Shown here: in pieces, positions 32,102-42,593 of the stretch | How the letters are laid out: each line of letters opens with the position of its first letter | Numbering within the stretch: the first letter of the stretch is position 1 | Assembly (NCBI GenBank): GCA_905221605.1 | Contig: CAJNDS010000068.1 | Location: forward strand, 176,491-240,490 | Origin: Symbiodinium natans | Lineage: Eukaryota; Sar; Dinophyceae; Suessiales; Symbiodiniaceae | Direction of reading: 5' to 3' | Length of the DNA stretch: 64,000 nt | Translations under genes and position numbers: made by a program | The notes under the pieces: model-generated | What the model was told of the DNA's origin: nothing | What the model saw: the letters and a program-made list of their open reading frames with translations, nothing else | Database searches by the model: none

Positions 32102-32200
32102 AGGGGTTCTGATGTATGGGCCCTTAATTGTATAGGGTATACCGGGGGTATATGAGGGGTATATAAGGGGTGCCCTTTTAAGGGCCCATACTAAGGGACC
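32102..32200. repeat. Foldback element, TATGGGCCCTTA family
   Basis: AGGGGTTCTGATGTATGGGCCC on the left mirrors AAGGGCCCATACTAAGGGACC on the right. The middle is GTATACCGGGGGTATAT. A relative lies at 56298-56390. Confidence 0.7.
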
Positions 32201-33326
32201 ATGTAACTACCTTAGATCAATGCTTTCTTTAGGCTATGAAACTATCATGCCATGTGCCAATGGCACCACTATTCTCGTGACATCTTGGGCTAGAAATCTG
32301 TGGCTACACCCTAAACCCTAAGCCCGAAACCCTAAACCCCAAACCCTAAAACCTAAACCCGAACCCTAAACCCAAGCCTTCCGACGCATGAGGGCTTTGT
32401 TGGGGGGGGGGGGGGCGTTCGGGGGTTCAGGGGGTTCAGGGGTTTCGGGTTTAGGGGGGTTCAGGGGTTTAGGGTTTGGGTATTAGGGTGTGTCCACGCT
32501 TTACTGGCCGCCTTCAAGCTTACATATAATTTGTTTGTGGGGATTTAGGGTTTCGGGTTCAGGGTTTTCGGGAACCAAAACCACCAGAATCAGATACGTT
32601 TGAGCCTCAGGGTAACGTTGTGGAACGAGGGGCGGACCAGAAAACGACAGGTGCTTCGCAAGCTGCTGCATGAGCCCTAACCCTAAAACCCTGAAGTCTA
32701 AGACAACACCCCTACTCGCTAAACCCTTCAAGCCCTGAACCCCAAGACCTAAACCCTGCAAGCCTAAACCCCTAAACCCCCAAACCTCAAATCCCCAATT
32801 CTCAGACCCTCAATGCCTCAAACCTTCAACCCTAAACCCCCTAATCCCGAAACCCTGAAACCCTGAAACTGAACCCTAAACCCCGGAACCCTAAACCCTG
32901 AAACCCTGAAACCCCGCAACCCCGCAACCCCAAAACCCCGACACCCCGAAACCCCGAAACCCTAAACCCGAAACCCCGCAACCTTGAAACCCCAAACCCG
33001 AAACCCCGAAACCCTGACACCCTAAACCCGAAACCCTGAAACCCTCAACCCGAAACCCTAAACCCCGAAACCCTGAAACCCTGAAACCCTCAACCCTGCT
33101 GAGGCCTTAGCTGGCTCCCTCCAGGAGATTTCATCGAGCATTGGAAGGTCTGCTTGGGGCGGGGGAGGTTGGGGGCGAACTGGTTTAGGGTTTAGGGTTT
33201 GGGGTTTAGGGTTTAGGGTTTAGGGTTCGGGGTTCATGGATGAGGCCCCACACCTGAAGTTAACACTCGAAACCCAAAGTTCGAAGCACCTTCTTTACAC
33301 CCGGAAGCCTTCGACACCTCCTACTT

Positions 33327-33421
33327 GGGATGTTCCCCTCGCACCAGCAGTCCTCAAGAGAAAATATAGTACCGCTATTCTATTCCCTATTAAGGACGGT
33401 TAGTATAAGGGGGAACATCCC
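33327..33421. repeat. Foldback element, GGGATGTTCCCCC family (full copy)
   Basis: GGGATGTTCCCCTC...CAGTCCT on the left, AGGACGGTTAGTATAAG then GGGGGAACATCCC on the right. It lies in the intron before exon J of the CDC50-like gene. Confidence 0.8.
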
Positions 33422-33642
33422 AACCTCCTACAATCAAGCATTCCCCGGTTGAGAATCAAGGGTTCGGGATTTCATGGGTGTTCGCAGCGTGCAGGCTTTC
33501 GCCACATAAGCCCCAAACCCAAAACCGGCGCACAGTTTCTCATTGGGCTGGGTTGCCTTACGAAGCCCTTGAAACAACAAAGGGTGCCCTGTTGATACCC
33601 TAAACCCTAAACCCTAAACCCTCAACCCTAAACCCTCCTCAG

Positions 33643-33711
33643 GTGTGGCAGCGGACGCCACCAGGGCAGACAGTGCGAAATCTCTGGGGCGTGATAGAAG
33701 GCCTGGGTCAG
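33643..33711 (+). CDS. CDC50: CDC50/LEM3 family protein, exon J (V-W-x-R motif)
   Basis: It runs from CCCTCCTCAG| (end of a CCCTAAA array) to GGGTCAG|GTTTTC, 23 codons, phase 0 to 0. The peptide VWQRTPPGQTVRNLWGVIEG follows the family signature I/V-V-W-M-R-T-A-A-L-P-T-F-R-K-L-Y-x-x-I-E position by position, with identities at V, W, R, T, T, R, L, I and E. This is the strongest single family match in the window. Another + frame (VAADATRADSAK...) is also open but has no such match. Confidence 0.74.
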
Positions 33712-34122
33712 GTTTTCATGTTTGAGGCCCTAAACCCCAAAACCCGAAACCCTAAACCAGGGTTTCGGGGTTTAGGGGGGTAGGGGTTTTGGGCTTGGGG
33801 TTTGGGGGTTTAGGGGTTTCGGGGTTTAGGGGTTTAGGGCTTGGGGTTTGGGGTTTTGGGTTGTCAGGTCCCTGGGAGGCCGGAGAGGACCAGAGGTGTG
33901 GCAAAGCCCGAACCTGGGCCCGCCCCATGAGCTTTGAAGCCCAAGAATCTGACGCCCCAAACTCCGAGGCCCTAACCCCCCTGAAATCCAAAATCCTGAA
34001 AACCCCCCGGCAGCCCCTGAAATCCCTAAACCCTAAGCCCTAAACCCCAAACCCTAAACCCCTACAGCCTCCAGGGCTTGGGGTGTGGGCTGTGCTTGTG
34101 GTCCGGCGTTATGACGGCTTAG

Positions 34123-34185
34123 GAAGGTCCGAGTCCAACCCAGTACCCCAAGGATAGATACTTCGATCTCAAAGGGACTACATCG
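34123..34185 (+). CDS. CDC50: CDC50/LEM3 family protein, exon K
   Basis: It runs from ATGACGGCTTAG| to ACATCG|GTTTAGGG, the donor again being a telomere-like unit. 21 codons, phase 0 to 0, in phase with exon J (EGPSPTQYPKDRYFDLKGTT). P-x-x-R-Y about 36 residues after V-W matches the P-x-G-x-Y position of the family. In CDC50 this part leads to the last lumenal strand before the second membrane helix. Confidence 0.55.
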
Positions 34186-34250
34186 GTTTAGGGTTTAGGG
34201 TTTAGGCTTTAGGGTTTAGGGTTTATCGGGTGTCGTTTTGGGGATACCAG

Positions 34251-34278
34251 AATCTCAGAAAACACACCCCTACTTCAC
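34251..34278 (+). CDS. CDC50/LEM3 family protein, possible microexon L
   Basis: It runs from GGGATACCAG| to CTTCAC|GTAGAA, 9 codons plus one base (NLRKHTPTS). It is the only short island found that links exon K (phase 0) to exon M (phase 2 start). With it, the distance from the R-Y of exon K to the V-L of exon M equals that of animal members to within one residue. No sequence landmark of its own. Confidence 0.28.
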
Positions 34279-34561
34279 GTAGAAACAAAACTGCGGTCCA
34301 AGTAGGCCCTGCAAACGTACCGGGCCTTTGGATCAAGACTGTCAGACTCAGACGACTCTTATAGGGTTTCGGGTTTAGGGTTTAGGGTTTAGGGTTTAGG
34401 GTTCAAGGGTCCGGAACATGCGGACCTACGAGGGCCCCTTTTGAGGCTTTAGGCGCCAAGGTTGGACTCACGCCATTGAAAGGCAACTGGCAATGAACGG
34501 TTTTCAGGGTTTCGGTCTTAGGGTTTAGGGTTTGGTTTCGACGGTTTCGTGTCTCGCGCAG

Positions 34562-34626
34562 TTGAGGATGTTCTGACCTCATGCAAGCGTACATGGACAT
34601 CTACGAATCTGCGCTTCCAGCTTGAT
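34562..34626 (+). CDS. CDC50/LEM3 family protein, possible exon M
   Basis: Acceptor TGTCTCGCGCAG|. The frame EDVLTSCKRTWTSTNLRFQL is compared with the family stretch V-L-S-T-x-S-W-x-G-G-x-N-x-F-L just before the second membrane helix: V-L, S, W, N and F align. The donor is GT at 34627 (phase 0) or GC at 34620 (phase 2). With the GC donor it would join in phase to the membrane-helix exon at 40183. Confidence 0.4.
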
Positions 34627-35520
34627 GTTTAAGATCCGTAAACTCCTAGCCCTGAACCCCAAACCTCAAACTCCAAGCCCCAAACCCCAAACCCTCAACC
34701 CTAAACCCTAGACCCTCAACCCTAAACCCTCAACCCTAAACCCTAAACCCCAAACCCCCTCTCTCCCACCACCATGCAGGCGGTTTGGCCGCCGGTACCT
34801 ACAGGCCGGGCGCCCTGGTCAAATTGTAATCGGCATGAGCCTAGGGAGTCCTCCTTAGAGCCCGAGAAGCCCCCCTACTAACCCTAAACCCTGAACCCTG
34901 AACCCTGAACCCTAAACCCTGGCTAAACCCTAAACCCCCAAAGTCCAAAAACTATAGCAGGCTCTCGCCTTAGCGTCGTGCCACAGGGTTTAGGCATGTT
35001 TAGGGACTTTTGGGTTTAGGGCCGAAACTTTCTGAACAACAAGAAAACCCAGAGTCCCAGAACCCCCCTAAAGAATCACCTAGACCTACGTGGATGCGCG
35101 CCGAGCAAGATTCCCCCCCCCCCCCAAACAAAAAAAACCACAATCATCGTTGGGTAGAATTCGGAGTCGATCTTCCCTCTTCGGGGTTTGGGGGGATTTA
35201 GGCCCTAAACCCTAAGCCCTAAGCCCTAAACCCTAAGCCCTAAGCCCTAAGCCCTAAACCCTAAACCCTAAACCGTAATCGGGCGGTCATTTTCTCACGC
35301 CACGGATCTGGTGGCTCTGTTCGTGAAGGGGCGGGATGCACCCAACAGCTCCGGCCTCTCGAAGGATGCTGGAACCTAGTAGTAGAGTAGGTTAGGGTTT
35401 AGGGTTTAGGGTTTAGGGTTTAGGGTTTAGGGTTTAGGGTTTAGGGTTTTTGAACCTTTTTGGGTTCTAATCCCAAAGGTTAACCTTTAGTAGTTCCCCC
35501 AGGTTATCTGAACAACAAAG

Positions 35521-35757
35521 GGAATGTGGTCATCGCTGAACGGCCATTCTGGTCGCTACGGCGCCTTCGGGCACGGCCGTCCCACGCAAGCAGCGTGCTG
35601 TGCGGACAGCGTGAAGCCAAGCGCTTGCTTCCTGGAATTGCACTGCAACTATACGCTGGTGGCACAAGGAGGCATGCGAAATAGGTGGGTGGCGCCCTGA
35701 AAACCGGGTCTGGAAGGCCCTGTGGATTTCGGAACACAATCTCGAGCAGAATGCCGA
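35521..35757. other. Array-free GC-rich block, coding likely but strand and frame unresolved
   Basis: About 240 bases with three long open frames. On + one frame reads KGMWSSLNGHSGRYGAFGHG and continues, Cys-rich, to a TGA near 35700. Another + frame and two minus frames are open too. I cannot choose between them from the sequence. It may be a larger exon or a gene fragment. Confidence 0.35.
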
Positions 35758-36169
35758 GGTGACCGGGTTTGGGAATGTAGGGCTTCAGGGGGGGTAAGGG
35801 TTTGGGGCTTAGGGTACATCACGGGTGTACAAGGGTTTCCCAACCCTGTATGCCAAAAACCCTAAACCGTAAACCCAAGTCGAGGGACATGTAACTACCC
35901 CAAGAGAATCAGGGTTTCAAGATACCCTAAACCCTGGGCCCTAGACCGCCTGAAGCGCCTCTCCCCCAACAGCTTGAGATCCCTAAACTGGATAGGGTTT
36001 AGGGTTTAGGGTCTAGGGTCTCGGGTCTAGGGTTTAGGGTTTACCACAACCCCAAACCCTAAAACCACGGCCCGTAACCCACTTATCCTAGACCGTAGAC
36101 CCTAACCCCACCGCCAAAAAGCCCGAACCAAACCACGAAGTGTCTGCCGTGCCAGGATCAGGGACTCAA

Positions 36170-36348
36170 GGAGGAACCCTTATAATGGATTAAGGAGTTA
36201 TTTAGGTGCTACAGGGAAAAGGGAGAGAGAGAGAGACAGAGAAAAAATATATACATGTATATATATATATATAGGGCTTATGTAGGGTTGCATAGGAGAA
36301 TAAAGCTTAAGGATCCCGTCTAGGGCTCCCTCCATAGACCCCCGAACA
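36170..36348. repeat. Foldback element, GGGACCCTT family, ending at a splice acceptor
   Basis: CAAGGAGGAACCCTTATAAT on the left, GATCCCGTCTAGGGCTCCC on the right. It contains a GAGAGAGAGA and ATATATATAT stretch. Its right edge supplies the pyrimidine-rich sequence and AG before the exon at 36350. Confidence 0.6.
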
Positions 36349-36349
36349 G

Positions 36350-36408
36350 GATACGCTTCCTCGAGAACAGCCCGATCTGGGAGTCGTGGGACGCCCCAGA
36401 CCTCATGG
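36350..36408 (+). CDS. Candidate internal exon, unidentified
   Basis: It runs from CCCGAACAG| to CTCATGG|GTTTAGGG, 19 codons, phase 1 to 1 (IRFLENSPIWESWDAPDLM). All three + frames are open, but this one has the most protein-like composition. A long TTTAGGG array follows (36409-36475). Confidence 0.42.
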
Positions 36409-37083
36409 GTTTAGGGTTTAGGGTTTAGGGTTTAGGGTTTAGGGTTTAGGGTTTAGGGTTTAGGGTTTAGGGTTTACTACCTTCCTGGGTTTCCCCCCCT
36501 TAAAAAAACCCCAACTAGGCTTAAGTATCAGGCCTTAATTCTGGGGGGGGGGGGGGGGGGGGGCACCATAGCCCGCAAACCCTATGATGCCCCTAAATCC
36601 CTACAACCCCCAAACCCTAAACCCCACATCCCTAAAACGCCAAAACCCAAAATCCTATATCCCTAATCCATATGACCACCAATCCCTAAACCCTGTATCC
36701 CTAAGCCCCAAACCCGACACCCTACAACAACCCTCCAGCCCCAAAGCCCCAAACCCTCTAGCCCTAAACCCTGAACCCTATACCCCCTGAAGCCCTAAAC
36801 CTCCAGAAGCCCTAAACCTTACCCCCTGAAGCCCCAAGCCCGACCCCATTGGACTCCATCCATTCTTCCAGTCTTCTGCTTTTGAGGTTAGTGAGTGGGT
36901 TTTTCGGGTCTAGGGTTATCGGGTTTAGGGTTTGGGGTTCAGGGTTTAGGGTTTGGGGATTGGGATTCAGGGTTTAGGGTTTAGGGTTTAGGGTTTAGGG
37001 TTTGGGGTTTAGGGTTTAGGGTTTAGGGTTTAGGGTTTAGGGTTTAGGGTTTAGGGTTTAGGGTTTAGGGGTCCATCAAGCAG

Positions 37084-37185
37084 ATAGAGGGTACCCATCT
37101 TCCTGAACCGTGGCTGGCCCAGGTGGGGTGTTCCTGAGCGGCGGGTCATCATCAGCGGCCGCTCTACAGCACGGGGTTCAACCTG
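37084..37185 (+). CDS. Candidate exon region, frame uncertain
   Basis: Two readings are possible. (a) CATCAAGCAG| to GGCCCAG|GTGGGG (37084-37122, IEGTHLPEPWLAQ), phase 0 to 0, which fits the next exon at 37403. (b) AGATAGAG| to CAACCTG|GTTTAGGG (37090-37185, VPIFLNRGWPRWGVPERRV...), phase 1 to 2, which fills the whole island. Both look protein-like. The island is preceded by a long TTTAGGG array. Confidence 0.4.
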
Positions 37186-37402
37186 GTTTAGGGTTTAGGG
37201 TTCAGCAGGGTTCAACCGCTTAGAACTTGCATCTTACTGTACGGGTTAAACCTTGAACTTCAAACACTGTAAACCCTAAACCTAAACCCTTTCAACCCTA
37301 TACACCCTCTAAACCCTATAAACCCCTATGAACCCTAAACCTAAACCCTAAACCTCAAACTCAACGGCCTAGTGGGGTCTTGTCTTGCGTTTCTCTCTGC
37401 AG

Positions 37403-37479
37403 AGTCGCAGTGAAATTCCTCCGCGCGAGTCGTTTTCCCTGAGGCTTCATGACGTTCATGCCATGCTCTTGCGATCAAG
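37403..37479 (+). CDS. Internal exon with textbook splice sites, unidentified
   Basis: GCGTTTCTCTCTGCAG| and GATCAAG|GTACGT are the best splice pair in the window, and only one + frame is open. 25 codons, phase 0 to 2 (SRSEIPPRESFSLRLHDVHA...LLRS). The phase joins to the hydrophobic exon at 40183. The next 1.2 kb is array-poor. L-H-D-V-H-x-x-L-L-R-S-R-I-I recalls the N-terminal region of ClpP-type proteases, but this is too short to call. Confidence 0.52.
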
Positions 37480-37497
37480 GTACGTATCCTTTAGGGT

Positions 37498-37800
37498 TTA
37501 GGGTTTAGGGTTTAGGGGGACCCTTAAAGGGAACCCTTCTTGACTCTCTTCAGGCTCTCTTAAGACAGGGACCTTATTGAGAGGGTCTACATCCTCAAGG
37601 GTCCCCCTAATCCTATCCCCTATCGTATCCGTTTTTGACTTGCCCATGAGGCAGCGCACCAACGTATTAGATGAGCGGCCACCTTCAATCAAAGACATGT
37701 CGACAGCTTCCCATGACTTTCAGGTTTCCTTGCTATTCCGTATCTTCTCCTGTAGTACGATCATAAGAACACATGAGGTAAAACAATGATCAGGCTCGTC
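37498..37800. other. Array-poor block, possible eroded element
   Basis: Open frames exist on both strands (minus 66 codons reading MSLIEGGRSSNTLVRCL...; + 70 codons). Base composition is lower in GC than the exon islands. No domain recognised. Together with the GCTAGAAAAA repeats that follow, it may be a degenerate transposon inserted in an intron. Confidence 0.35.
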
Positions 37801-37864
37801 TTTGGATTACCGGAAAAATCTAGAATTCCAATGCGTTCCACTGAAAACTGAAGGAAACCTGAGA

Positions 37865-38440
37865 AAGCTAGGCAAAGCTAGGAGAAGCTAATATAAGCTA
37901 AGATAAGCTAAGATAAGCTAAGATAAGCTAAGATAAGCTACGAATTTCCTGGGGTGAAGCATGCCTTTGAAGGGCCTGTACCTAAGATGCCGGCAGGAAA
38001 CTACAGCTTGCTATTTCAATCAAATCTAATCTGAAATTGTACCTGTCGGCGCCTGAGGTTTGGGCGTTACTTACTGGCATCGGCCTTAAAATCTACGCAT
38101 TCATACAATACTGATTCCTGGCAATCAGAAGTGGACTTTGACTTTTTTTGCTGGCCATCCTTGCTACGACATTCCTGTCTTCAGACCCCGGCTCGCTAAA
38201 TCCTTCCTGGAATCGGGCCCCGATCTGCTACGAAAGGCTAGAGAAGGCTAGGCAAGGCTAGCAAAAGCTAGAAAAAGCTAGCAAAAGCTAGAAAAAACTA
38301 GAAAAAGCTAGAAAAAGCTATGTTTTTCCCGGTTTTCGGGCAAGCCCCCGGGGCCCCAAAGCTAGAAAAAGCTAGAAAAAACTAGAAAAAGCTATGTTTT
38401 TTCCCGGTTTCGGGCAAGCCCCCGGGGCCCCAAGCTAATC
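37865..38440. repeat. GCTAAGATAA / GCTAGAAAAA repeats with a duplicated GC-rich end
   Basis: AGCTAAGATAAGCTAAGATA units at about 37865-37940 and GCTAGAAAAAGCTAGAAAAA units at 38220-38320 and 38360-38395. A unit AAAGCTATGTTTTTCCCGG then CGGGCAAGCCCCCGGGGCCC occurs twice (about 38312-38360 and 38390-38435). Confidence 0.85.
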
Positions 38441-38885
38441 GCAAACAACTCTCGCCAATGTTTCCAAGAGCTTTGGCGACAATAAACTTCCAAATCCCTG
38501 ATCCTTACAGTATACGCCCGACAACCCTACAGCTTTCCAATAAAAAGGTTTGACAAATGGATTTCAGCAAAATATCACAGAATACCAGGGTTTCAGCGAA
38601 GGAAATATCTAGCTCCCCTACTCGTGTTCCGAAGGCCAAAGGGGCACCTCATCAATGTTTTACCTCATGCGCCTCTTAGATACGAGTAAACCGCTGTATC
38701 TTACACGAAACAGTGTATGACAAACACGACGCTGTGTTGCATCAGTTTCATTGAAAGCCCTAAACCCTATCGGGCCGACACCCAGACATGGAAAGAGCCC
38801 TAAGCCCTAAACGCTAAGACCTAAACCCTAAGCCCTAAACCCTAAACCAACGCTAAGCCCTAAGCCCTAATGCCCTGGCCTTGAG

Positions 38886-38950
38886 GAAAGTGGTCCTCGT
38901 TTGGCAACCAGGGCGCCATCCAGTCCTTGGCAGGCACATTCACTTTTGGG
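38886..38950 (+). CDS. Candidate internal exon, unidentified
   Basis: It runs from GGCCTTGAG| to CTTTTGGG|GTTTAGAG, 21 codons, phase 2 to 0 (KWSSFGNQGAIQSLAGTFTF). Its phase does not fit a direct join of 37479 to 40183, so it may belong to an alternative transcript or be a false call. Confidence 0.38.
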
Positions 38951-40182
38951 GTTTAGAGTTTAGGCTTACCCTAAACCCTAAACCCTAAACCCTAAACCCT
39001 AAACCCTAAACCCTAAACCCTAAACCCTAAACGAAGGGTTTAGTGGGGGCACCCAAGGGTGCAAGAGGGTCCAGATACCTTCGACATGTGGCTCTAGAGT
39101 CCTAAACACTCAAGCCCTAGTGAATTCAAAGTATCGAGCTACCTTTAGAAGATAGCACGCTAAAGCCCTGCACCCTAAGCCCTAGACCCTAAATTGCACT
39201 CATCCCGAGGGTTGATTCAGGGTTCAGGGTTCAGGGTTTAGGGTTTAGGGTTTAGGGTTTCGGGTTTAGGGAGAACTTGCAGGGGTGAGAGGGCTGGCAC
39301 ACCCTCGACCTAAACCCTAGAACCTTACCATCAACCCTGACCCTTCAACCAAAGCCCTCAACCCTAAGCCCGCAACCCGAAACCATACATTCATAAACCC
39401 GCACAACTAAACCCTGGCCCTGAACCTGAAACCCTAAGCCCTCAACCCTGACCCCCTAAACTCTCAACCCGAAACCCTCAACTAGAAACCTCAACCCGAA
39501 ACCCTAAGGCCTCAAGCCTAAACCCTCAACCCGAAACCCTCAACCCGAAACCCTAAACCCTCAAAGCTAAACCCTAGCCCTAAACCCTAAACCCTAAGCC
39601 CTCAACCCTAACCCCTTAAACGCTCAACCCGAAACCCTAAACCCTCAAGACTAAACACTAAACCCTAAGCCCTGAACCCCAAAGCATAAACCCTAAACCC
39701 CAAACGCCCCCAGCTCCTTCGACTGCCAGGCGCCATGTTTGTGGTGGCAGTCGCGGAGCCACTCGCCTGAAGAGACCTCGTTGGGCTTAAGTTGTTTGGG
39801 CTTTAGGGTCAAGGTTTAGGGTTAGGGGGTTCAGGGCTTGGGATTTGGAGTTCGGGGATTCTGGCTCGGAGTCTATTGTTTGAGGTTCAGGGCTTGGTGT
39901 TTGTTGGCCTTTTGGGTTTACATGCTTTGCTGTCAACGCTTTTTTTGTGGGGCCGCGGCTGAGATCTTGAGGGTTTAGGGTTCAGGGTTTAGGGTCTAAA
40001 GTCCCAAGAACTGTTCAGAACTGTTCCCTCCCCCCCCCCCCCACCCCCCAGAATAAAAAATAAACTAATCCCAGACCCCCTAAACCCTAAACCCCGAACC
40101 CTGAGCCCTAAGCCCTAAAGCCCTAAACCCCAAACCCTAAATCCTGAGCCCTAAACCCCAAACCCTCGGCCCTGAAGCGCAG

Positions 40183-40246
40183 GATCATCACCTTCGTTGG
40201 GATGGGCATCGCTGCCGTCCTCATCCCCGCGTACCTGACACCCATT
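40183..40246 (+). CDS. Candidate exon encoding a membrane helix
   Basis: Acceptor CTGAAGCGCAG|, donor CCCATT|GTCGGG, or read-through to a TAG at about 40279 supplied by telomere-like sequence. The frame IITFVGMGIAAVLIPAYLTP is a clear transmembrane segment, with over 80% G or C third positions. Two fits compete: the second membrane helix of the CDC50-like protein (from 34619 with a GC donor), or the continuation of the exon at 37403-37479. Phase allows both. Confidence 0.5.
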
Positions 40247-41391
40247 GTCGGGGGCTCGAAGACTGGGGGGTTGAGGGTTTAGGGGTTTAGGGGTTTGGGG
40301 GTTTGGGGGTTTGGGGGTTTAGGGGTCTAAATTTAGGGGTTTAGGGGTTTAGGGGTTTAGGGGTCAAGGGGTTTAGGGGTTTAGGGGTTTTGGGGTTTTG
40401 GGGTTTAGGGGTTTAGGGTTTGGGGTTTATGGTTTTGGGGCGTTTTGGGGTCTACAAAGGGGTTCAGGGCTTTAGGGGGTTTAGGGTTTGGGGTTTCGGG
40501 GTTTGGGGCCGAGGGTTCAGGGCGGTTCCTATCTAAGGGTTGTTTTTTGGGCTCTGAATTTCGGAGTAGCAGTCGAGTTTAGATGTGTTCGTCGTTCATC
40601 TGGTTGTTTTTCGCTGTTTGGATTGCTTGGCTGCTTTGGCTTTGCTGTTTAGTCGTTTAGTGTTGTTGCGTGTGGGGGAGGCTATTTAGGGTGTGCTGGG
40701 TGTTCGTTTCGTTTGGGAGAGCTGAGGCATTTTGTGCTTTCAGGGTCGATTTCCAGCATTGTTTTGGGATGCGGCCTCTGGCAAGGAGGGGGGGGCCTAA
40801 GGAAGGGAGCCAACCCAATCTTCCTCAATACTCGCTTAGCACTCCCTGAAGGGCCCTACAAGGTGGATTAGCGAACATCCCAACTTCAAGCACCCAAACC
40901 GACCCCACACCCCGAAGCCCTCAGCTGCAAAGCATCTAAACCCTGCAAACCCCCCCCCCCCCCCCCCCCCCCCACTGCTGCAAAGCACCTAAACCCTACA
41001 AAAACCCTTCACAAGAACCCTTAGCATCCCTAAACCCTAAACCCTAAACCCCAAACCCTAAACCCAAACCCTAACCCTACACCCCCCCCCCCCCCGCCAC
41101 CCCCGCTCCCGGGCAAAGATGCAAGCCGAAACTGTCCGAAACAAGCCCACAAAACCCCTAAAACCCCCCCCCCAAGCAGCCCTGAAGACAAAAAAACCCC
41201 TGCCTTAAAACACCCGCCCTGAACCCGAAACCCGAAGCCCGAAGCCCTAAACCCTAAACCCTAAACCCTAAACCCTAAACCCTAAACCCTAAACCCTAAA
41301 CCCTAAACCCTAAACCCTAAACCCACATCCTCTAAACCCCGAAGCGCTGAGCCCTCAAAGCCACGAAAGACCCTCAAGCTCAGCGTTGCAG

Positions 41392-41451
41392 GCTGAAATC
41401 CAGCTCGCACCCATGTCCGGCGGCGGTGATCCAGAGGCGCTTCTTTTGTGG
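41392..41451 (+). CDS. Candidate internal exon, unidentified
   Basis: It runs from CAGCGTTGCAG| to CTTTTGTGG|GTCTGG, 20 codons, phase 0 to 0 (AEIQLAPMSGGGDPEALLLW). In phase with the exon ending at 40246 and the one starting at 42170. Gly-rich loop; no firm family. Confidence 0.43.
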
Positions 41452-41992
41452 GTCTGGTTCAGGGCCAGGGTTTAGGGTTTAGGGCTAGGGTTTAGGATCA
41501 GGGTTTAGGGTTCAGGGCTAAAGTTCTGGGATTTTAGCTTTTTTTGTTTTTTGTTTTTTTGTTTGGGCTGAGGCAATTCGAGGGTCATTTTTTTTTTTTG
41601 TTTGGGGGGGGGGGTAGGTATTTCAGGAGCCTTAGGCTAGGGTTTAGGGTTAGGGGTGGTAGACCCCTTGCCAGAAAGCTCCCTTGTCCCCAATCAGTAA
41701 TTGCAGTCTCCTGTTCTATCAATTATCTAACCTCCCAAGCCCCAAACCCTAAAAACTTAACCTCTACGTAGCCCTAAACCCTCAACCCTAAACCCTCCTA
41801 AACCTTACACCCTAACCCTAAACCCGAGACCCCAAACCCTAAATCCTAAAGCCGTGATCACGGCTTCGCACCTTGCAGTAAACTTCCCGAAACCCTCAAC
41901 TCCGGTTCCTAGGACTTCGGTAGGGTTTAGGGTTTAGGGTTTAGGGTTTAGGGCTTAGGGCTTAGGGCTTAGGGCTTAGGGTTTAGGGCTAC

Positions 41993-42100
41993 TAGGACCC
42001 AAACTAGGCCCTTTTCTTGTTTCTTGTTTTTTTGTTGGGGGGGGTGGGTGGTTGCTAAGCCCTTTTAACACCGTTTCATTCCTAGGCCACTCTTGGGCCT
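41993..42100. repeat. Foldback element, AGGACCCGGAG family (diverged)
   Basis: TAGGACCCAAACTAGGCCC on the left, CCTAGGCCACTCTTGGGCC on the right. The core is diverged. Confidence 0.6.
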
Positions 42101-42169
42101 AACCCTAAATCCTAAACCCTGGGTTCTGAGATGCCGGGTCGTGGGTTCATTCTTCGGTGTTTCTTGAAG

Positions 42170-42218
42170 CATTCGCCTCTGGGGGGTGTCAGGAATCCAT
42201 ACAAGACCCCCGAGTCAG
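42170..42218 (+). CDS. Candidate internal exon, unidentified
   Basis: It runs from GGTGTTTCTTGAAG| to CGAGTCAG|GTTTCG, 16 codons, phase 0 to 1 (HSPLGGVRNPYKTPES). The phase fits the exons on both sides. Confidence 0.4.
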
Positions 42219-42544
42219 GTTTCGGGCGGGGGTTTAGGGTTTAGGGTTGGGGTTTATGGTTTCGGGTTTCGGGTTGTTCCTTTCGGGCGAGTCGGACTTG
42301 TATTATGTTATGCCATCGAGGTTTCAAAGGTACTACGCCGGAATCTGTAGTGACCTCTTGGCGTGCTATGAACGCCCTTAGATTCTGAAGTCACACCTGT
42401 CCCCAAAGAGACCCTAAATCAGAACAACCCGTACATGACTGACTTGGCCTTCCACTGCCCAAGGGCCTGCACTCCCCATATCCCTCATCCCGTAAACGCC
42501 TAAACCCTCTAAACTTGTGAATGTTGGTGTTTCACCCCCCACAG

Positions 42545-42593
42545 TCTTGCTGAAGCCTAAACTCTTTCGGTCGCGAGCTCTGAATCCCACCAG
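42545..42593 (+). CDS. Internal exon with textbook donor, unidentified
   Basis: TTTCACCCCCCACAG| and CCCACCAG|GTGAGT. 15 codons, phase 2 to 2, in phase with the exon ending at 42218 (LLKPKLFRSRALNPT, then Arg). Basic. The three or four exons from 40183 to 42593 form a phase-consistent chain. Confidence 0.47.

Noticed and set aside
32233-32299. Frame YETIMPCANGTTILVTSWARN as the S-W-x-G-G exon
   Set aside because: Good acceptor and superficial similarity, but it lies upstream of exon J, which it should follow. Order conflict.
37403-42218. Exon chain as ClpP protease
   Set aside because: L-L-R-S-R-I-I and S-P-x-G-G resemble ClpP in spacing, but the catalytic S-M-G-A region was not found and the following exons do not match.
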